NCBI GenBank assembly: GCA_029935275.1
Contig: JAOZKQ010000060.1
Coordinates: forward strand, 1 to 10,114
From: Bacteroidales bacterium
Lineage (GTDB): Bacteria; Bacteroidota; Bacteroidia; Bacteroidales; VadinHA17
DNA length: 10,114 nt
Reading direction: 5' to 3'
The notes under the pieces were generated by a model. The model was not told the origin of the DNA. It worked only from the letters and a program-made list of their open reading frames with translations, and did no database searches. The position numbers and the translations under genes are program-made. Below, piece by piece: positions 1 through 7,495 of the stretch (position 1 is the stretch's first letter; the number at the start of each line of letters is the position of its first letter).

Positions 1-20
1 AATTAAAAAATTCCAAAATT

Positions 21-1436
21 ATGACATCTGAAGAATTTAGAAAACAAGCACATTCCTTTGTTGACTGGATGGCCAATTATCTTGAATCTGTTGAAGACTT
101 CCCTGTGAAATCGCCTGTAATACCAGGAAAAATATTTCAATCCATTCCTGATCATGCCCCGAATGATGGAGAAGCCATGGATAAAATTTTCCAGGACTTT
201 CAAACAAAAATTCTCCCGGGAATTACTCACTGGCAAAGCCCGAATTTCTTCGCCTATTTCCCGGCAAACTCCAGTTATCCTTCAATTCTCGCTGAAATGC
301 TTACAGCTACCCTGGGAACACAGGGAATGATATGGGAAACATCACCGGCAGCAGCAGAACTGGAGGAAAAAGTAATGAACTGGCTATTGGAATTAATGAG
401 TTTCCCTGACAATTTTGAAGGGGTTATTCAGGATACCGCATCAACAGCAAGCCTTGCAGCCCTGCTTACTGCCCGGGAAAAAATTACAAAATACCGCATT
501 AATGAAACAGGTTTTAACGGACACGAAGATTTCCGTGTTTATTGTTCTACTGAAACACATTCAAGTATTGAAAAAGATGTAAAAATTGCAGGTCTCGGAA
601 GAAAAAGCCTGATTAAAATTCCGGTAGATGACCAGTTCAGAATGAGAACAGATCTTTTAGAGGAAGCTATTCAGAATGATCTTAAGGAAGGATACCGACC
701 TTTATGTATTATCGCAACTTTAGGTACTACCAGCACCACTTCTATTGACCCGCTACCTGAAATAAGCGCTATCAGTAAACAGTACAAACTCTGGTTGCAC
801 GTAGATGCAGCCTTTGCCGGTTCAGCTCTGATTCTACCTGAATTTCAATGGATGATAAAAGGAATAGAAAATATTGATAGCTTTGTTTTTAATCCGCATA
901 AGTGGCTTTTTACAAATTTCGACTGCTCTGTTTACTTTGTAAAAGATGCCAAAGCCCTGATCCATACTTTTGAAATTCTTCCTGAATACCTTAAAACCCA
1001 AACCAGGGGACAGGTAAATGATTACCGCGATTGGGGAGTTCCACTGGGAAGACGGTTCAGGGCACTTAAGCTATGGTTTGTAATACGGAGTTATGGAATT
1101 TCCGGTTTACAGGCAAAAATCAGGTATCATTTAAAATTGGCCCAAAACCTAATTCAAAATATTGAAAAGAATCCTGATTTTGAAATACTTGCCCCTGTTC
1201 CCCTGAATACAATCTGTTTTCGTTTTCACCCTCATAATGTAAAGAATACTGAGAAGCTGGATGAGTTAAACCAAACTTTGCTAGAAAAGATTAACAACAG
1301 CGGGAAAGCTTATTTTACCCATACCCGCCTGAACAATAAATATACCATCCGGTTCATGATAGGGCAAACCTACACTACAGAAAAGCATGTAGAAAATGCC
1401 TGGAAACTAATTATGAAAACTGCAGAAAAATTATGA
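21..1436 (+). CDS. Group II PLP-dependent aromatic-L-amino-acid decarboxylase
   Basis: This 471-residue cytoplasmic enzyme has the usual length and full motif set of the AADC/tyrosine/tryptophan/glutamate decarboxylase family, which removes CO2 from an amino acid to give an amine. The PLP-binding lysine is K294 in NPHKW. D262 in HVDAA should pair with the pyridine nitrogen and H180 in ETHSS should stack on the ring. The conserved blocks GVIQDTAS and FFAYFPANSS are also present. Y323 in PEYLK matches the catalytic-loop tyrosine (Y332 of animal DDC) expected in true decarboxylases; aldehyde synthases from plants usually have Phe there. By similarity the substrate is probably an aromatic amino acid (Tyr, Trp, Phe or DOPA), but this cannot be read from the sequence. 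The start at 21 gives the standard N-terminus MTSEEFRKQAHSFVDWMANY. The stop overlaps the next start as ATGA, so the downstream gene is probably translationally coupled. Confidence 0.93.
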   Translation: MTSEEFRKQAHSFVDWMANYLESVEDFPVKSPVIPGKIFQSIPDHAPNDGEAMDKIFQDFQTKILPGITHWQSPNFFAYFPANSSYPSILAEMLTATLGTQGMIWETSPAAAELEEKVMNWLLELMSFPDNFEGVIQDTASTASLAALLTAREKITKYRINETGFNGHEDFRVYCSTETHSSIEKDVKIAGLGRKSLIKIPVDDQFRMRTDLLEEAIQNDLKEGYRPLCIIATLGTTSTTSIDPLPEISAISKQYKLWLHVDAAFAGSALILPEFQWMIKGIENIDSFVFNPHKWLFTNFDCSVYFVKDAKALIHTFEILPEYLKTQTRGQVNDYRDWGVPLGRRFRALKLWFVIRSYGISGLQAKIRYHLKLAQNLIQNIEKNPDFEILAPVPLNTICFRFHPHNVKNTEKLDELNQTLLEKINNSGKAYFTHTRLNNKYTIRFMIGQTYTTEKHVENAWKLIMKTAEKL

Positions 1437-2302
1437 GAACTACCTGGCTTTTTCTGCTAATTTTCATTTCCTCTATCAGCTTTGGACAAGAGAATAATAT
1501 TATTTTTCAGGAAAATTTTGAAAAAGCTACTTTGCAGGAAATTATAACAAACTGGAATGATAGCAAAAATGTAGAAGGAATGTCTCTTTCCGAAGATATT
1601 CCAAAGGGTAGCCAGGGCAAACAGTCTCTAATGATGACTTATACTCCGGGGAAAAATACCGGTGGCTATTTATATAAAATGTTCAGGGAGGGTTATGATT
1701 CCCTGTTCGCCCGGTTTTATATAAAATTTTGTGCCAATCATAGCAAGGTGCACCATCTGGTCCACATGGGAGCTTACAACCCTCCAACCACCTGGCCACA
1801 GGGAGGGGCCGGAATAAGGCCAACAGGTAATGAACGCTTTCATACCGGTATTGAACCCATTGGGAATAAATGGTCCTGGGATTTTTACACCTACTGGATG
1901 CATATGAGGGGCTCCGGACAGCCTACACGTTATTGGGGTAATACTTTTCATCCGGATCCTCCTTCAAAAATTAAGCGGGATGAATGGATTTGTGTAGAAT
2001 TAATGATGAAAGTAAATAATCCGGTAGAGGCCTGGAACGGGGAACAGACATTTTGGATAAATGGTAAAAAAATTCAACACCTGGAAAAAGGTTTTCCCAA
2101 GGGATATTGGATCCGGGACAAATTTATTCCGGATACTGACAGCTCAAATTTTGAAGGTTTTCAGTGGAGGAATGATCCGGAATTGAAATTAAACTATTTC
2201 TTTCTTCTGTATTATATGACTGATGGCATGATTGGGAAAAAGGATACAATTTGGTTTGATGATGTTGTGATCTCAACTGAATATATTGGCCCCGACAAAT
2301 AA
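1433..2302 (+). CDS. Secreted polysaccharide-lyase-like (ConA-type beta-sandwich) protein
   Basis: The 289-residue product begins with a clear Sec signal peptide (residues 1 to about 19, hydrophobic core WLFLLIFISSISF, ending FGQ). It has no lipobox cysteine, so it should be periplasmic or secreted. The rest is rich in aromatic residues and beta-strand-like: LFARFYIKF, a His-rich stretch KVHHLVHMG, a Trp-rich centre around KWSWDFYTYWMHM, then DEWICVELMMKVN, TFWINGKK and a final IWFDDVVIS strand. This pattern (measured ligand-facing strands, 'xxWICVE', 'WINGKK', 'WFDDVV') resembles the jelly-roll fold of alginate/glucuronan lyase-type families such as PL14 or PL20 and related carbohydrate-binding proteins. 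I infer the fold from pattern only; substrate and catalysis are unknown. It overlaps the decarboxylase gene by 4 bp and lies 16 nt before the alkD-like gene, so the three probably share a transcript. Confidence 0.6.
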   Translation: MRTTWLFLLIFISSISFGQENNIIFQENFEKATLQEIITNWNDSKNVEGMSLSEDIPKGSQGKQSLMMTYTPGKNTGGYLYKMFREGYDSLFARFYIKFCANHSKVHHLVHMGAYNPPTTWPQGGAGIRPTGNERFHTGIEPIGNKWSWDFYTYWMHMRGSGQPTRYWGNTFHPDPPSKIKRDEWICVELMMKVNNPVEAWNGEQTFWINGKKIQHLEKGFPKGYWIRDKFIPDTDSSNFEGFQWRNDPELKLNYFFLLYYMTDGMIGKKDTIWFDDVVISTEYIGPDK

Positions 2303-2318
2303 AAATACAAAAAGTCAT

Positions 2319-2993
2319 ATGGAAGTCGATCTGTATATTAACAATCTAACTGAAAAATTTACACCTCAGGCTAATCCTGAGAAAGCCGTTCAAATGAGCA
2401 GGTATATGAAAAACCTGTTTGATTATTATGGTATTCAGGCCACCCTGAGAAGGGAGCTAAGCAGAAGTTTTATAAAAGAAGAAGGAATTCCAGTTAAAAG
2501 TGAACTTTTTGAAACTCTGAAAAAACTATGGGCCCTCCCTAAGAGAGAATATCAATATTTTGGTATGGAATTAGCTGCCAAATTCAAAAGAAAGCCTGAA
2601 GTATCTGATATTAAGATGTTCGAGTGGATAATCCTCCATAAATCATGGTGGGATACTGTAGATTTTATTGCCGCTAACCTGGTTGGTAATTACTTTCAAA
2701 TCTATGGTCAGCAAAGCCAAAAAATAATGGAAGATTGGCTGGATTCAGGAAATATCTGGTTACAAAGAACAAGCCTTATTTTTCAGTTAAAATATAAAGC
2801 TTCAACAAATACAGCACTGCTATCAAGGCAAATAGATGCCCTGAGACATTCGAAAGAGTTCTTCATAAAAAAAGCTATTGGCTGGGCACTCCGGGAATAT
2901 GCTAAAACAAATCCGGATTGGGTACGCCAATTTGTGTCCCAAACAGAATTATCCACATTAAGCAAACGAGAGGCCCTGAAAAGACTAAATTAG
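2319..2993 (+). CDS. AlkD-like DNA alkylation repair glycosylase (HEAT-like repeats)
   Basis: This 224-residue all-helical protein matches the AlkC/AlkD DNA glycosylase family, which excises N3- and N7-alkylated purines by a HEAT-like-repeat scaffold that does not need base flipping. The family signature SWWDTVDFIA is present: W111 and D115 correspond to the W109 and catalytic D113 of Bacillus cereus AlkD. IKKAIGWALREYAK follows, in which W189 corresponds to W187. WLQRTSLIFQLKYK is also typical. I chose the ATG at 2319, which begins MEVDLYINNL and leaves 16 nt after the previous stop. The longer reading frame begins at TTG 2286 inside the upstream gene and would add 11 residues (APTNKNTKSH between two Met) that are unlike the family. 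Length (family about 220-240) and all key residues suggest an active enzyme. It is the last gene of the 21-2993 run. Confidence 0.92.
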   Translation: MEVDLYINNLTEKFTPQANPEKAVQMSRYMKNLFDYYGIQATLRRELSRSFIKEEGIPVKSELFETLKKLWALPKREYQYFGMELAAKFKRKPEVSDIKMFEWIILHKSWWDTVDFIAANLVGNYFQIYGQQSQKIMEDWLDSGNIWLQRTSLIFQLKYKASTNTALLSRQIDALRHSKEFFIKKAIGWALREYAKTNPDWVRQFVSQTELSTLSKREALKRLN

Positions 2994-3320
2994 AGCTTTT
3001 TTGAAATAGCCTGATCCATTCTAAATCTTTTTATAAGCCATTTTTTATCTATAATGCGAATCAATGGTTGAATCTTACTGATTCTGTAACAAATACAAAA
3101 AATAACTATGGGTATATATAGATAAACAAATAATTAGACAATGAGTCCCGAAATGGGTTCAACTCTTGATTCGCATCATAAACTATTTTCTAAGCAAACA
3201 GAAAAAAAGTAACTGATATAAATCATAAGCAATTGTTAGGACATTCAAAGTTTTTAATCTTTATTTAAGGCTTAATAATTTGATGCAATTTTTCTTAATA
3301 CAAATTCAAAATAGTTCTTT
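2994..3320. other. Intergenic region upstream of ccsBA
   Basis: This 327-nt AT-rich gap has no credible open reading frame. Its main content is the inverted-repeat element at 3050-3180. The last 140 nt (3181-3320) should hold the ccsBA promoter. I find only partial matches to the Bacteroidota -33/-7 pattern there (for example a TTTG preceded by ATAA near 3277) and do not call a promoter. No U-tract terminator with a good stem is visible directly after the alkD-like stop. Confidence 0.6.
3050..3180. repeat. 131-bp element bounded by 23-nt imperfect inverted repeats
   Basis: The left arm is 3050-3072 and the right arm is 3158-3180. The reverse complement of the right arm matches the left arm at 20 of 23 positions, with a shared core ATGCGAATCAA and shared end GTTGAA. 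The 85-nt interior is AT-rich and encodes nothing. Flanks 3041-3049 and 3181-3189 do not form a clear target-site duplication. It could be a MITE-like remnant or a long stem-loop in the RNA between two operons. Confidence 0.7.
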
Positions 3321-6300
3321 ATGAAAAATATATATCGCTTTTTAATATCCATGCCTTTTATGGGTTTTCTTATTCTTACCCTTGCATTTTCTTCGGCTGC
3401 TGCAACATTTATTGAAAATGATTACGGTGCATCTGTTGCACGGGCAGTGGTTTATAATTCATGGTGGTTTGAATTACTTTTAATATTAATCATGATCAAC
3501 CTTGTGGGAAACATGATTATTAACAAGGTTTACAAAAAAAAGAAGCTCTCAATTTTCTTATTTCACTTTGCTTTTTTTATCATTTTTCTTGGTGCTGCTG
3601 TAACCCGGTATATTAGTTATGAGGGAAGCATGCATATCCGTGAGGGTAATTCCTCTGATGAAATTTTATCGTCCGAATCCTTTATTTATGGATCAGTTGA
3701 AAGCGGGAACCAACAGAAAAACTTTTCATATAAAACACACATACTTCCTGGAAGAAAAAGCCATTTTAAACGTTCTGTAAATCTGGGCCAAAAAAAATAT
3801 AAGCTAGAGTTGGTCAAGTACATTCCAAATGCCAGCCAAACTCTTATCCCTGATCCTCAAGGGGAAGCGTTCATCTCTGTTGTTATTTTAGGAGCCAATG
3901 GAAGGGAAGCTCAATTTCTTAAAGAGGGAGAAACCACTAAAATTGGGGATCAGCAACTGGGGTTTAACCACAATCCTGATATGGATGATTTTCATATCTA
4001 CAAGAAAGATTCCAAATTGTATTTTTTAAGTAACACGCCAACTGTTAGAATAAATATGGCTGCTAACTCAAAAGATACGCTGGATGCCGGCCAGCCACAC
4101 ATACTGCTGAAAGGGAATTTATATACCACCCCAACTTATCAAATGGTACTGAAAGATTATCTTGATAAAGGCCGTTATGACTGGGTTACTTCCTCCAGGG
4201 AACAATCTTTGCCAGATGCCCTGACTTTCCGGATATCTGAAGGAAATACACAAAAGCAAATTACCGTTTTTGGTAAAAGCGACCGACTGGGAGCTTCAGT
4301 TTCGGGAAATATTAATGAAGCAAATTTCACTCTGGCCTATGGACCCAGATCAATTCAATTACCTTTCTCTCTTCACCTGAAGGATTTTCAGCTAGAGAAA
4401 TATCCGGGCTCAAACAGCCCTTCTTCATATGCCAGTGAAGTTATTCTAATAGATGATCTGAACAAGCTGGAAAAGCCTTTTCGTATTTACATGAATCATA
4501 TACTTAACTATCAGGGTTACAAATTCTTTCAATCATCATATGATACTGATGAAAAGGGAACAATACTATCTGTTAATCATGACTCATTGGGAACCATGCT
4601 TACTTATATAGGTTATTTTCTGATGACACTTGGCATGCTAATCTCTATTTTTAACAAAAACAGCCGGTTTATGAAGCTGGCTCGAACAACCGGTGTTTCA
4701 GGGAATAATCTTAATTCCGGCCTGGTTATTGCGCTTATAACTGCAAGTCTGTTTTTTACTACAACGGGAAACATTTCAGCCCAGGAACAGGGAAGTAATT
4801 CGCATATGAAAGTAATCCCTCCCTCCCAGGCTAATGAGTTTGCATCAGTTCTTGTGCAGGATCAGGGTGGGCGTATTAAACCCCTTTATTCCCTTGCATC
4901 AGATATATTAAGAAAAACATTAAGAAAAAATGAATATGCCGGTCAGGATCCTGTTCAAATATTCCTTGGCATGTATTTTTACCCTGAAAGCTGGCAAAAT
5001 GAACCAATAATCAGGATTTCTGGTGAATTTATTCCTGGCCTGCTAGGCATAAAAGGCAAATACGCATCGTATATTGACTTTTTTGACATGAATAATAACA
5101 ATGCCTACAAGTTAAACAAATATGTCCAGGAAGCTTATCAAAAGCGCCCTGCGGAAAGAAATAAGTTCGATCAGGATGTTATGAAAGTAGATGAAAGATT
5201 GAATGTTTCTTACATGGTATATTCAGGTAGTTTATTGAAAATTTTCCCGGCAAAGGGAGACCCGGAACATCATTGGTACACAGCCCAAAATGCCGGTTCT
5301 AATGTTCCTTTAGAAGACTCTCTGTTTGTAAGCGGGGTCCTGAATCTTTGGTTTGCTTCTGTAAACGCTACCGGACAGGAGGCAAGTGCTACAGAAATAC
5401 TGAAAGGAGTTAAAAAATATCAGAAACTTAGCGGAGGGGAAATAATCCCACTAGATTCAAAAATTACTCTGGAGGTTTTTTATGAAAAATATGAAATTTT
5501 TGGGAAATTAACTTCTTATTACGGATTGATAGGCTTTGTTTTACTGATCATTTTATTCATAAAAATTATTAATCAGAATTATACCTGGAACAGAGCCGTA
5601 AAAATAAGTACACTCCTCTTGCTACTTGGCTTCATTATTCACACAGCAGGATTGGGTATTCGTTGGTATATTTCGGGTCATGCTCCCTGGAGTAACGGGT
5701 ATGAATCTATGATTTATATTGCATGGGCAGCCATGTTGTCTGGTTTAATTTTTGTGAAAAAGACACCTTTTTCACTGGCTGCAGCCGCCATCCTATCCGC
5801 CCTTACTCTTTTTGTTGCACACCTTAGCTGGATGAACCCTGAAATTACCAATCTTGTGCCCGTATTGAAATCTTACTGGCTCACTATTCATGTTTCAGTG
5901 ATTACTGCCAGTTACGGATTCCTGGGAATGGGTATGATTATCGGATTACTTAACCTTCTGCTGTACGTTATGAAAACTGAGAAAAACAACCAGCGTATTC
6001 AGCAACAACTTGAAGTTTTAACCAACGTAAGTGAAATGGCACTGATACTGGGTGTATATTTTATTAGTATTGGTACATTTCTGGGTGGTATATGGGCAAA
6101 CGAATCCTGGGGCCGGTATTGGGGCTGGGACCCCAAAGAAACATGGGCTTTAGTTACCGGCCTGGTTTATATTTTTGTAGTACATATGCGCATGATACCC
6201 GGACTAAGAGGTTACTTCGCTTTTAACCTTGCATCTGTCCTGGCCTTTTTCTCAGTTTTAATGACATATTTTGGAGTCAATTACTATCTGGCCGGTTTAC

Positions 6301-6449
6301 ATTCCTATGCACAGGGTGATCCGGTCCCTATCCCCACATTTGTTTATTATATGCTAGTTAGCTTAACAGTGCTTATCCTATTTGCCTGGTTTAATGAGAG
6401 GAAATATGCTAAAGGAAAGTCAGAAGTCGGAAGTCAGAAGTCAGAATAA
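3321..6449 (+). CDS. ccsBA: CcsBA fusion: System II cytochrome c synthetase (ResB + CcsA)
   Basis: This 1042-residue inner-membrane protein fuses the two subunits of System II cytochrome c maturation, which exports heme and attaches it to CXXCH cysteines of apocytochrome c on the outer face. The ResB/CcsB half has membrane segments near 7-29, 48-67 and 76-97, a large periplasmic domain, and a fourth near 423-446. Its hallmark YQGYKFFQSSYD sits at 397-408. A fifth hydrophobic segment (about 466-486) and a periplasmic linker lead to the CcsA half, which has multiple membrane spans from about 731. The WWD-type heme-handling motif is W930-W942 (WGRYWGWDPKETW). Histidines H774, H857 and H994 are candidate heme ligands in the conserved contexts HTAGL, IHVSV and GLHSYAQGD. 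H82 lies in TM3. The fusion form is typical of Bacteroidota and epsilonproteobacteria. The C-terminal tail KSEVGSQKSE is encoded by a GTCAGAA tandem repeat and is probably not functional. Length and motifs indicate an intact gene. Confidence 0.95.
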   Translation: MKNIYRFLISMPFMGFLILTLAFSSAAATFIENDYGASVARAVVYNSWWFELLLILIMINLVGNMIINKVYKKKKLSIFLFHFAFFIIFLGAAVTRYISYEGSMHIREGNSSDEILSSESFIYGSVESGNQQKNFSYKTHILPGRKSHFKRSVNLGQKKYKLELVKYIPNASQTLIPDPQGEAFISVVILGANGREAQFLKEGETTKIGDQQLGFNHNPDMDDFHIYKKDSKLYFLSNTPTVRINMAANSKDTLDAGQPHILLKGNLYTTPTYQMVLKDYLDKGRYDWVTSSREQSLPDALTFRISEGNTQKQITVFGKSDRLGASVSGNINEANFTLAYGPRSIQLPFSLHLKDFQLEKYPGSNSPSSYASEVILIDDLNKLEKPFRIYMNHILNYQGYKFFQSSYDTDEKGTILSVNHDSLGTMLTYIGYFLMTLGMLISIFNKNSRFMKLARTTGVSGNNLNSGLVIALITASLFFTTTGNISAQEQGSNSHMKVIPPSQANEFASVLVQDQGGRIKPLYSLASDILRKTLRKNEYAGQDPVQIFLGMYFYPESWQNEPIIRISGEFIPGLLGIKGKYASYIDFFDMNNNNAYKLNKYVQEAYQKRPAERNKFDQDVMKVDERLNVSYMVYSGSLLKIFPAKGDPEHHWYTAQNAGSNVPLEDSLFVSGVLNLWFASVNATGQEASATEILKGVKKYQKLSGGEIIPLDSKITLEVFYEKYEIFGKLTSYYGLIGFVLLIILFIKIINQNYTWNRAVKISTLLLLLGFIIHTAGLGIRWYISGHAPWSNGYESMIYIAWAAMLSGLIFVKKTPFSLAAAAILSALTLFVAHLSWMNPEITNLVPVLKSYWLTIHVSVITASYGFLGMGMIIGLLNLLLYVMKTEKNNQRIQQQLEVLTNVSEMALILGVYFISIGTFLGGIWANESWGRYWGWDPKETWALVTGLVYIFVVHMRMIPGLRGYFAFNLASVLAFFSVLMTYFGVNYYLAGLHSYAQGDPVPIPTFVYYMLVSLTVLILFAWFNERKYAKGKSEVGSQKSE
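6419..6446 (+). repeat. Four tandem GTCAGAA heptamers at the ccsBA 3' end
   Basis: Units at 6419, 6426, 6433 and 6440 read GTCAGAA, GTCGGAA, GTCAGAA and GTCAGAA, followed directly by TAA. Three copies are identical and one differs by one base. Because 7 is not a multiple of 3, a gain or loss of one unit would shift the frame at the extreme C-terminus of CcsBA. Confidence 0.9.
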
Positions 6450-6454
6450 GGTAA

Positions 6455-6495
6455 TTTTAAGTGTTGAGAAAAAGACACAAAAATCAAGAGTCAAG
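6455..6495 (+). repeat. AT-rich direct repeat, left copy
   Basis: This 41-nt copy matches 6757-6797 at 34 of 41 positions without gaps, sharing runs such as ACAAAAATC and the end CAAG. The two copies are 302 nt apart and bracket the hairpin array. Confidence 0.7.
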
Positions 6496-6584
6496 TTAAG
6501 AGTAGGATCTTACTGATAATCAAAAGTAAATGGAGCCCCCTTTAACACTTTGTCAAATCGGTAATTGAGATTTTTATAGTTAAT

Positions 6585-6665
6585 AAGCCTGAAAGGCTTC
6601 AATATCATAACATGGGGCAACGCCCTATGATAGAGGCAAATATGATATCTGCGCCCTGTAAGGGC
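6585..6665 (+). repeat. REP-like array of three short hairpins
   Basis: Three compact stem-loops with triloops occur in 81 nt. AAGCCT-GAA-AGGCTT is at 6585-6599. CATGGGGC-AAC-GCCCTATG is at 6611-6629 (8 bp, one G-T pair). GCCCT-GTA-AGGGC is at 6653-6665. The style (GC-rich stems with GAA, AAC and GTA loops, followed by ACCTGGG...AAGGGT near 6680) resembles a repetitive intergenic element I have seen in many Bacteroidota genomes, often mis-annotated as a short protein. Copy number here cannot be tested from one window. Confidence 0.65.
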
Positions 6666-6756
6666 AAAATACAAATAACCTGGGATCAGTTATGCCTTAA
6701 GGGTGAAGGTTAACGAGAAAGTCCGAAAAGGATAGTTTTAAGTTTTGAGTGCTTAG

Positions 6757-6797
6757 TTTTAAATGTTTAGAAAAATATACAAAAATCGAGATACAAG
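6757..6797 (+). repeat. AT-rich direct repeat, right copy
   Basis: This is the partner of 6455-6495 (34 of 41 identical). It lies 64 nt before the ATG of the redoxin gene, so it may overlap that gene's 5' region. Confidence 0.7.
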
Positions 6798-6861
6798 CAT
6801 GACAGACATAAAATGATGCTTTTTGTAAAGTATTAAATGTGAAATTTTAGTGAAACAAATA

Positions 6862-7122
6862 ATGAATACAAATAAAATAGAGGTGTTTTATACTTTAATA
6901 TGTCCCAATTGTAAAACATTAAAAATAATGCTGAATGAAATTCTGCCTGACTTTGGTAATAAATTTGAATTAAAGAAAACCCTTGCCAATTCACCAATGG
7001 GGTTTATCAGAACAACTAAATTAGGAATTCATTCTGTGCCTACACTTTTAATAAATGACCAAATTGTTTTTAAAGGTGTGCCTTCAAAACAGGAATTAAT
7101 TAACAAATTAAAAATGTATTAA
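6862..7122 (+). CDS. Small thioredoxin-like/glutaredoxin-like protein with CPNC active site
   Basis: The 86-residue product is a minimal thioredoxin fold without a signal peptide, so it is likely cytoplasmic. It has the order strand IEVFYT, active site C14-P-N-C17, a following helix, and the cis-proline loop SVPT (P60), followed by strand LLIND and a final helix. The dithiol CPNC suggests thiol-disulfide exchange; the natural partner is unknown. I prefer ATG 6862 (MNTNKIEVFYT) over GTG 6850, which would add only four residues ahead of it. The stop is one base before the next ATG, so the downstream membrane protein is probably co-translated. The gene is more AT-rich than ccsBA. It could also be described as a thioredoxin_3-type or glutaredoxin-like protein. 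Its position after ccsBA invites a link to cytochrome c thiol reduction. However, that step needs an exported, membrane-tethered ResA-like protein, and this one lacks export signals. Confidence 0.8.
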   Translation: MNTNKIEVFYTLICPNCKTLKIMLNEILPDFGNKFELKKTLANSPMGFIRTTKLGIHSVPTLLINDQIVFKGVPSKQELINKLKMY

Positions 7123-7123
7123 A

Positions 7124-7354
7124 ATGGAAACAAAGAAAAATTTAAGATGTCCTTTAGGGGTTCCAGGGGGAATGATTGCTCTTCTTATTGGATTAGGTGG
7201 CATAGTATTTAATATAATAAACTTTGACTTGTTTAATTTGGCAATTTCAGCCGCATTATTTTTATTGGCTGCACCATTTGTAAGGGTAACCATGATGGTT
7301 CATGCTGCAAATGACCGTTTGGATAAACTGGAAAGCAAAATATCTAAAGAATAA
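7124..7354 (+). CDS. Small two-helix membrane protein, function unknown
   Basis: The 76-residue product has a short basic N-terminus with a CPLG motif, then two hydrophobic stretches at about residues 15-33 (MIALLIGLGGIVFNIINF) and 36-56, and a charged C-terminal helix (NDRLDKLESKISKE). I do not recognise a family. The glycines in the first helix could mediate helix packing. It starts one base after the CPNC redoxin stop, the strongest clue to its role: a membrane partner or anchor for the redoxin is plausible, but this is inference. The single N-terminal cysteine (C9) could be a thiol-exchange target. Confidence 0.75.
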   Translation: METKKNLRCPLGVPGGMIALLIGLGGIVFNIINFDLFNLAISAALFLLAAPFVRVTMMVHAANDRLDKLESKISKE

Positions 7355-7368
7355 AAGAGCACAGCATT

Positions 7369-7385
7369 CAGGGAAGGCTTCCTTG
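7369..7385 (+). terminator. Hairpin after the redoxin/membrane-protein pair
   Basis: CAGGGAA-GGC-TTCCTTG forms a 7-bp stem with one G-T pair, 15 nt after the stop at 7354. No U-tract follows, so termination is only a possibility. Confidence 0.25.
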
Positions 7386-7495
7386 ATCCGGTAATTTGGG
7401 AAAATAAAGGGCGTCAGTACATTGATACTTTTGAATGAGAGCAAAACTGTATGGCGTGAAGTATTGAACATTAACATTTGTTGCATAAGAAAAAA

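Larger units (their letters stand above)
6450..6861. other. Noncoding gap with REP-like hairpins and AT-rich direct repeats
   Basis: This 412-nt stretch has no credible gene. It holds the hairpin array at 6585-6665 and a direct repeat pair at 6455-6495 and 6757-6797. A third, shorter related stretch lies near 6736-6749 (TTTTAAGTTTTGAG). The promoter of the redoxin gene should lie in its last 60 nt, but I see no good -33/-7 pair. Confidence 0.6.

Noticed and set aside
1670..1951. Reverse-strand open frame of 93 codons
   Set aside because: It is the shadow of the secreted lyase-like gene, with no recognisable motif and no start context.
2286..2318. Upstream TTG start of the AlkD-like gene
   Set aside because: It lies inside the preceding gene and adds residues unlike the family. 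With ATG 2319 the key residues fall at a constant +2 offset from B. cereus AlkD.
3181..3320. Promoter of ccsBA
   Set aside because: Only partial -7 matches without a correctly spaced TTG, not enough to place a site.
6585..6665. CRISPR-like array
   Set aside because: The three hairpins differ in sequence and spacing, with no repeated direct unit or uniform spacers.
6850..6861. GTG start that would extend the redoxin by four residues
   Set aside because: The ATG at 6862 gives a typical short N-terminus before the first strand, and nothing favours the GTG.
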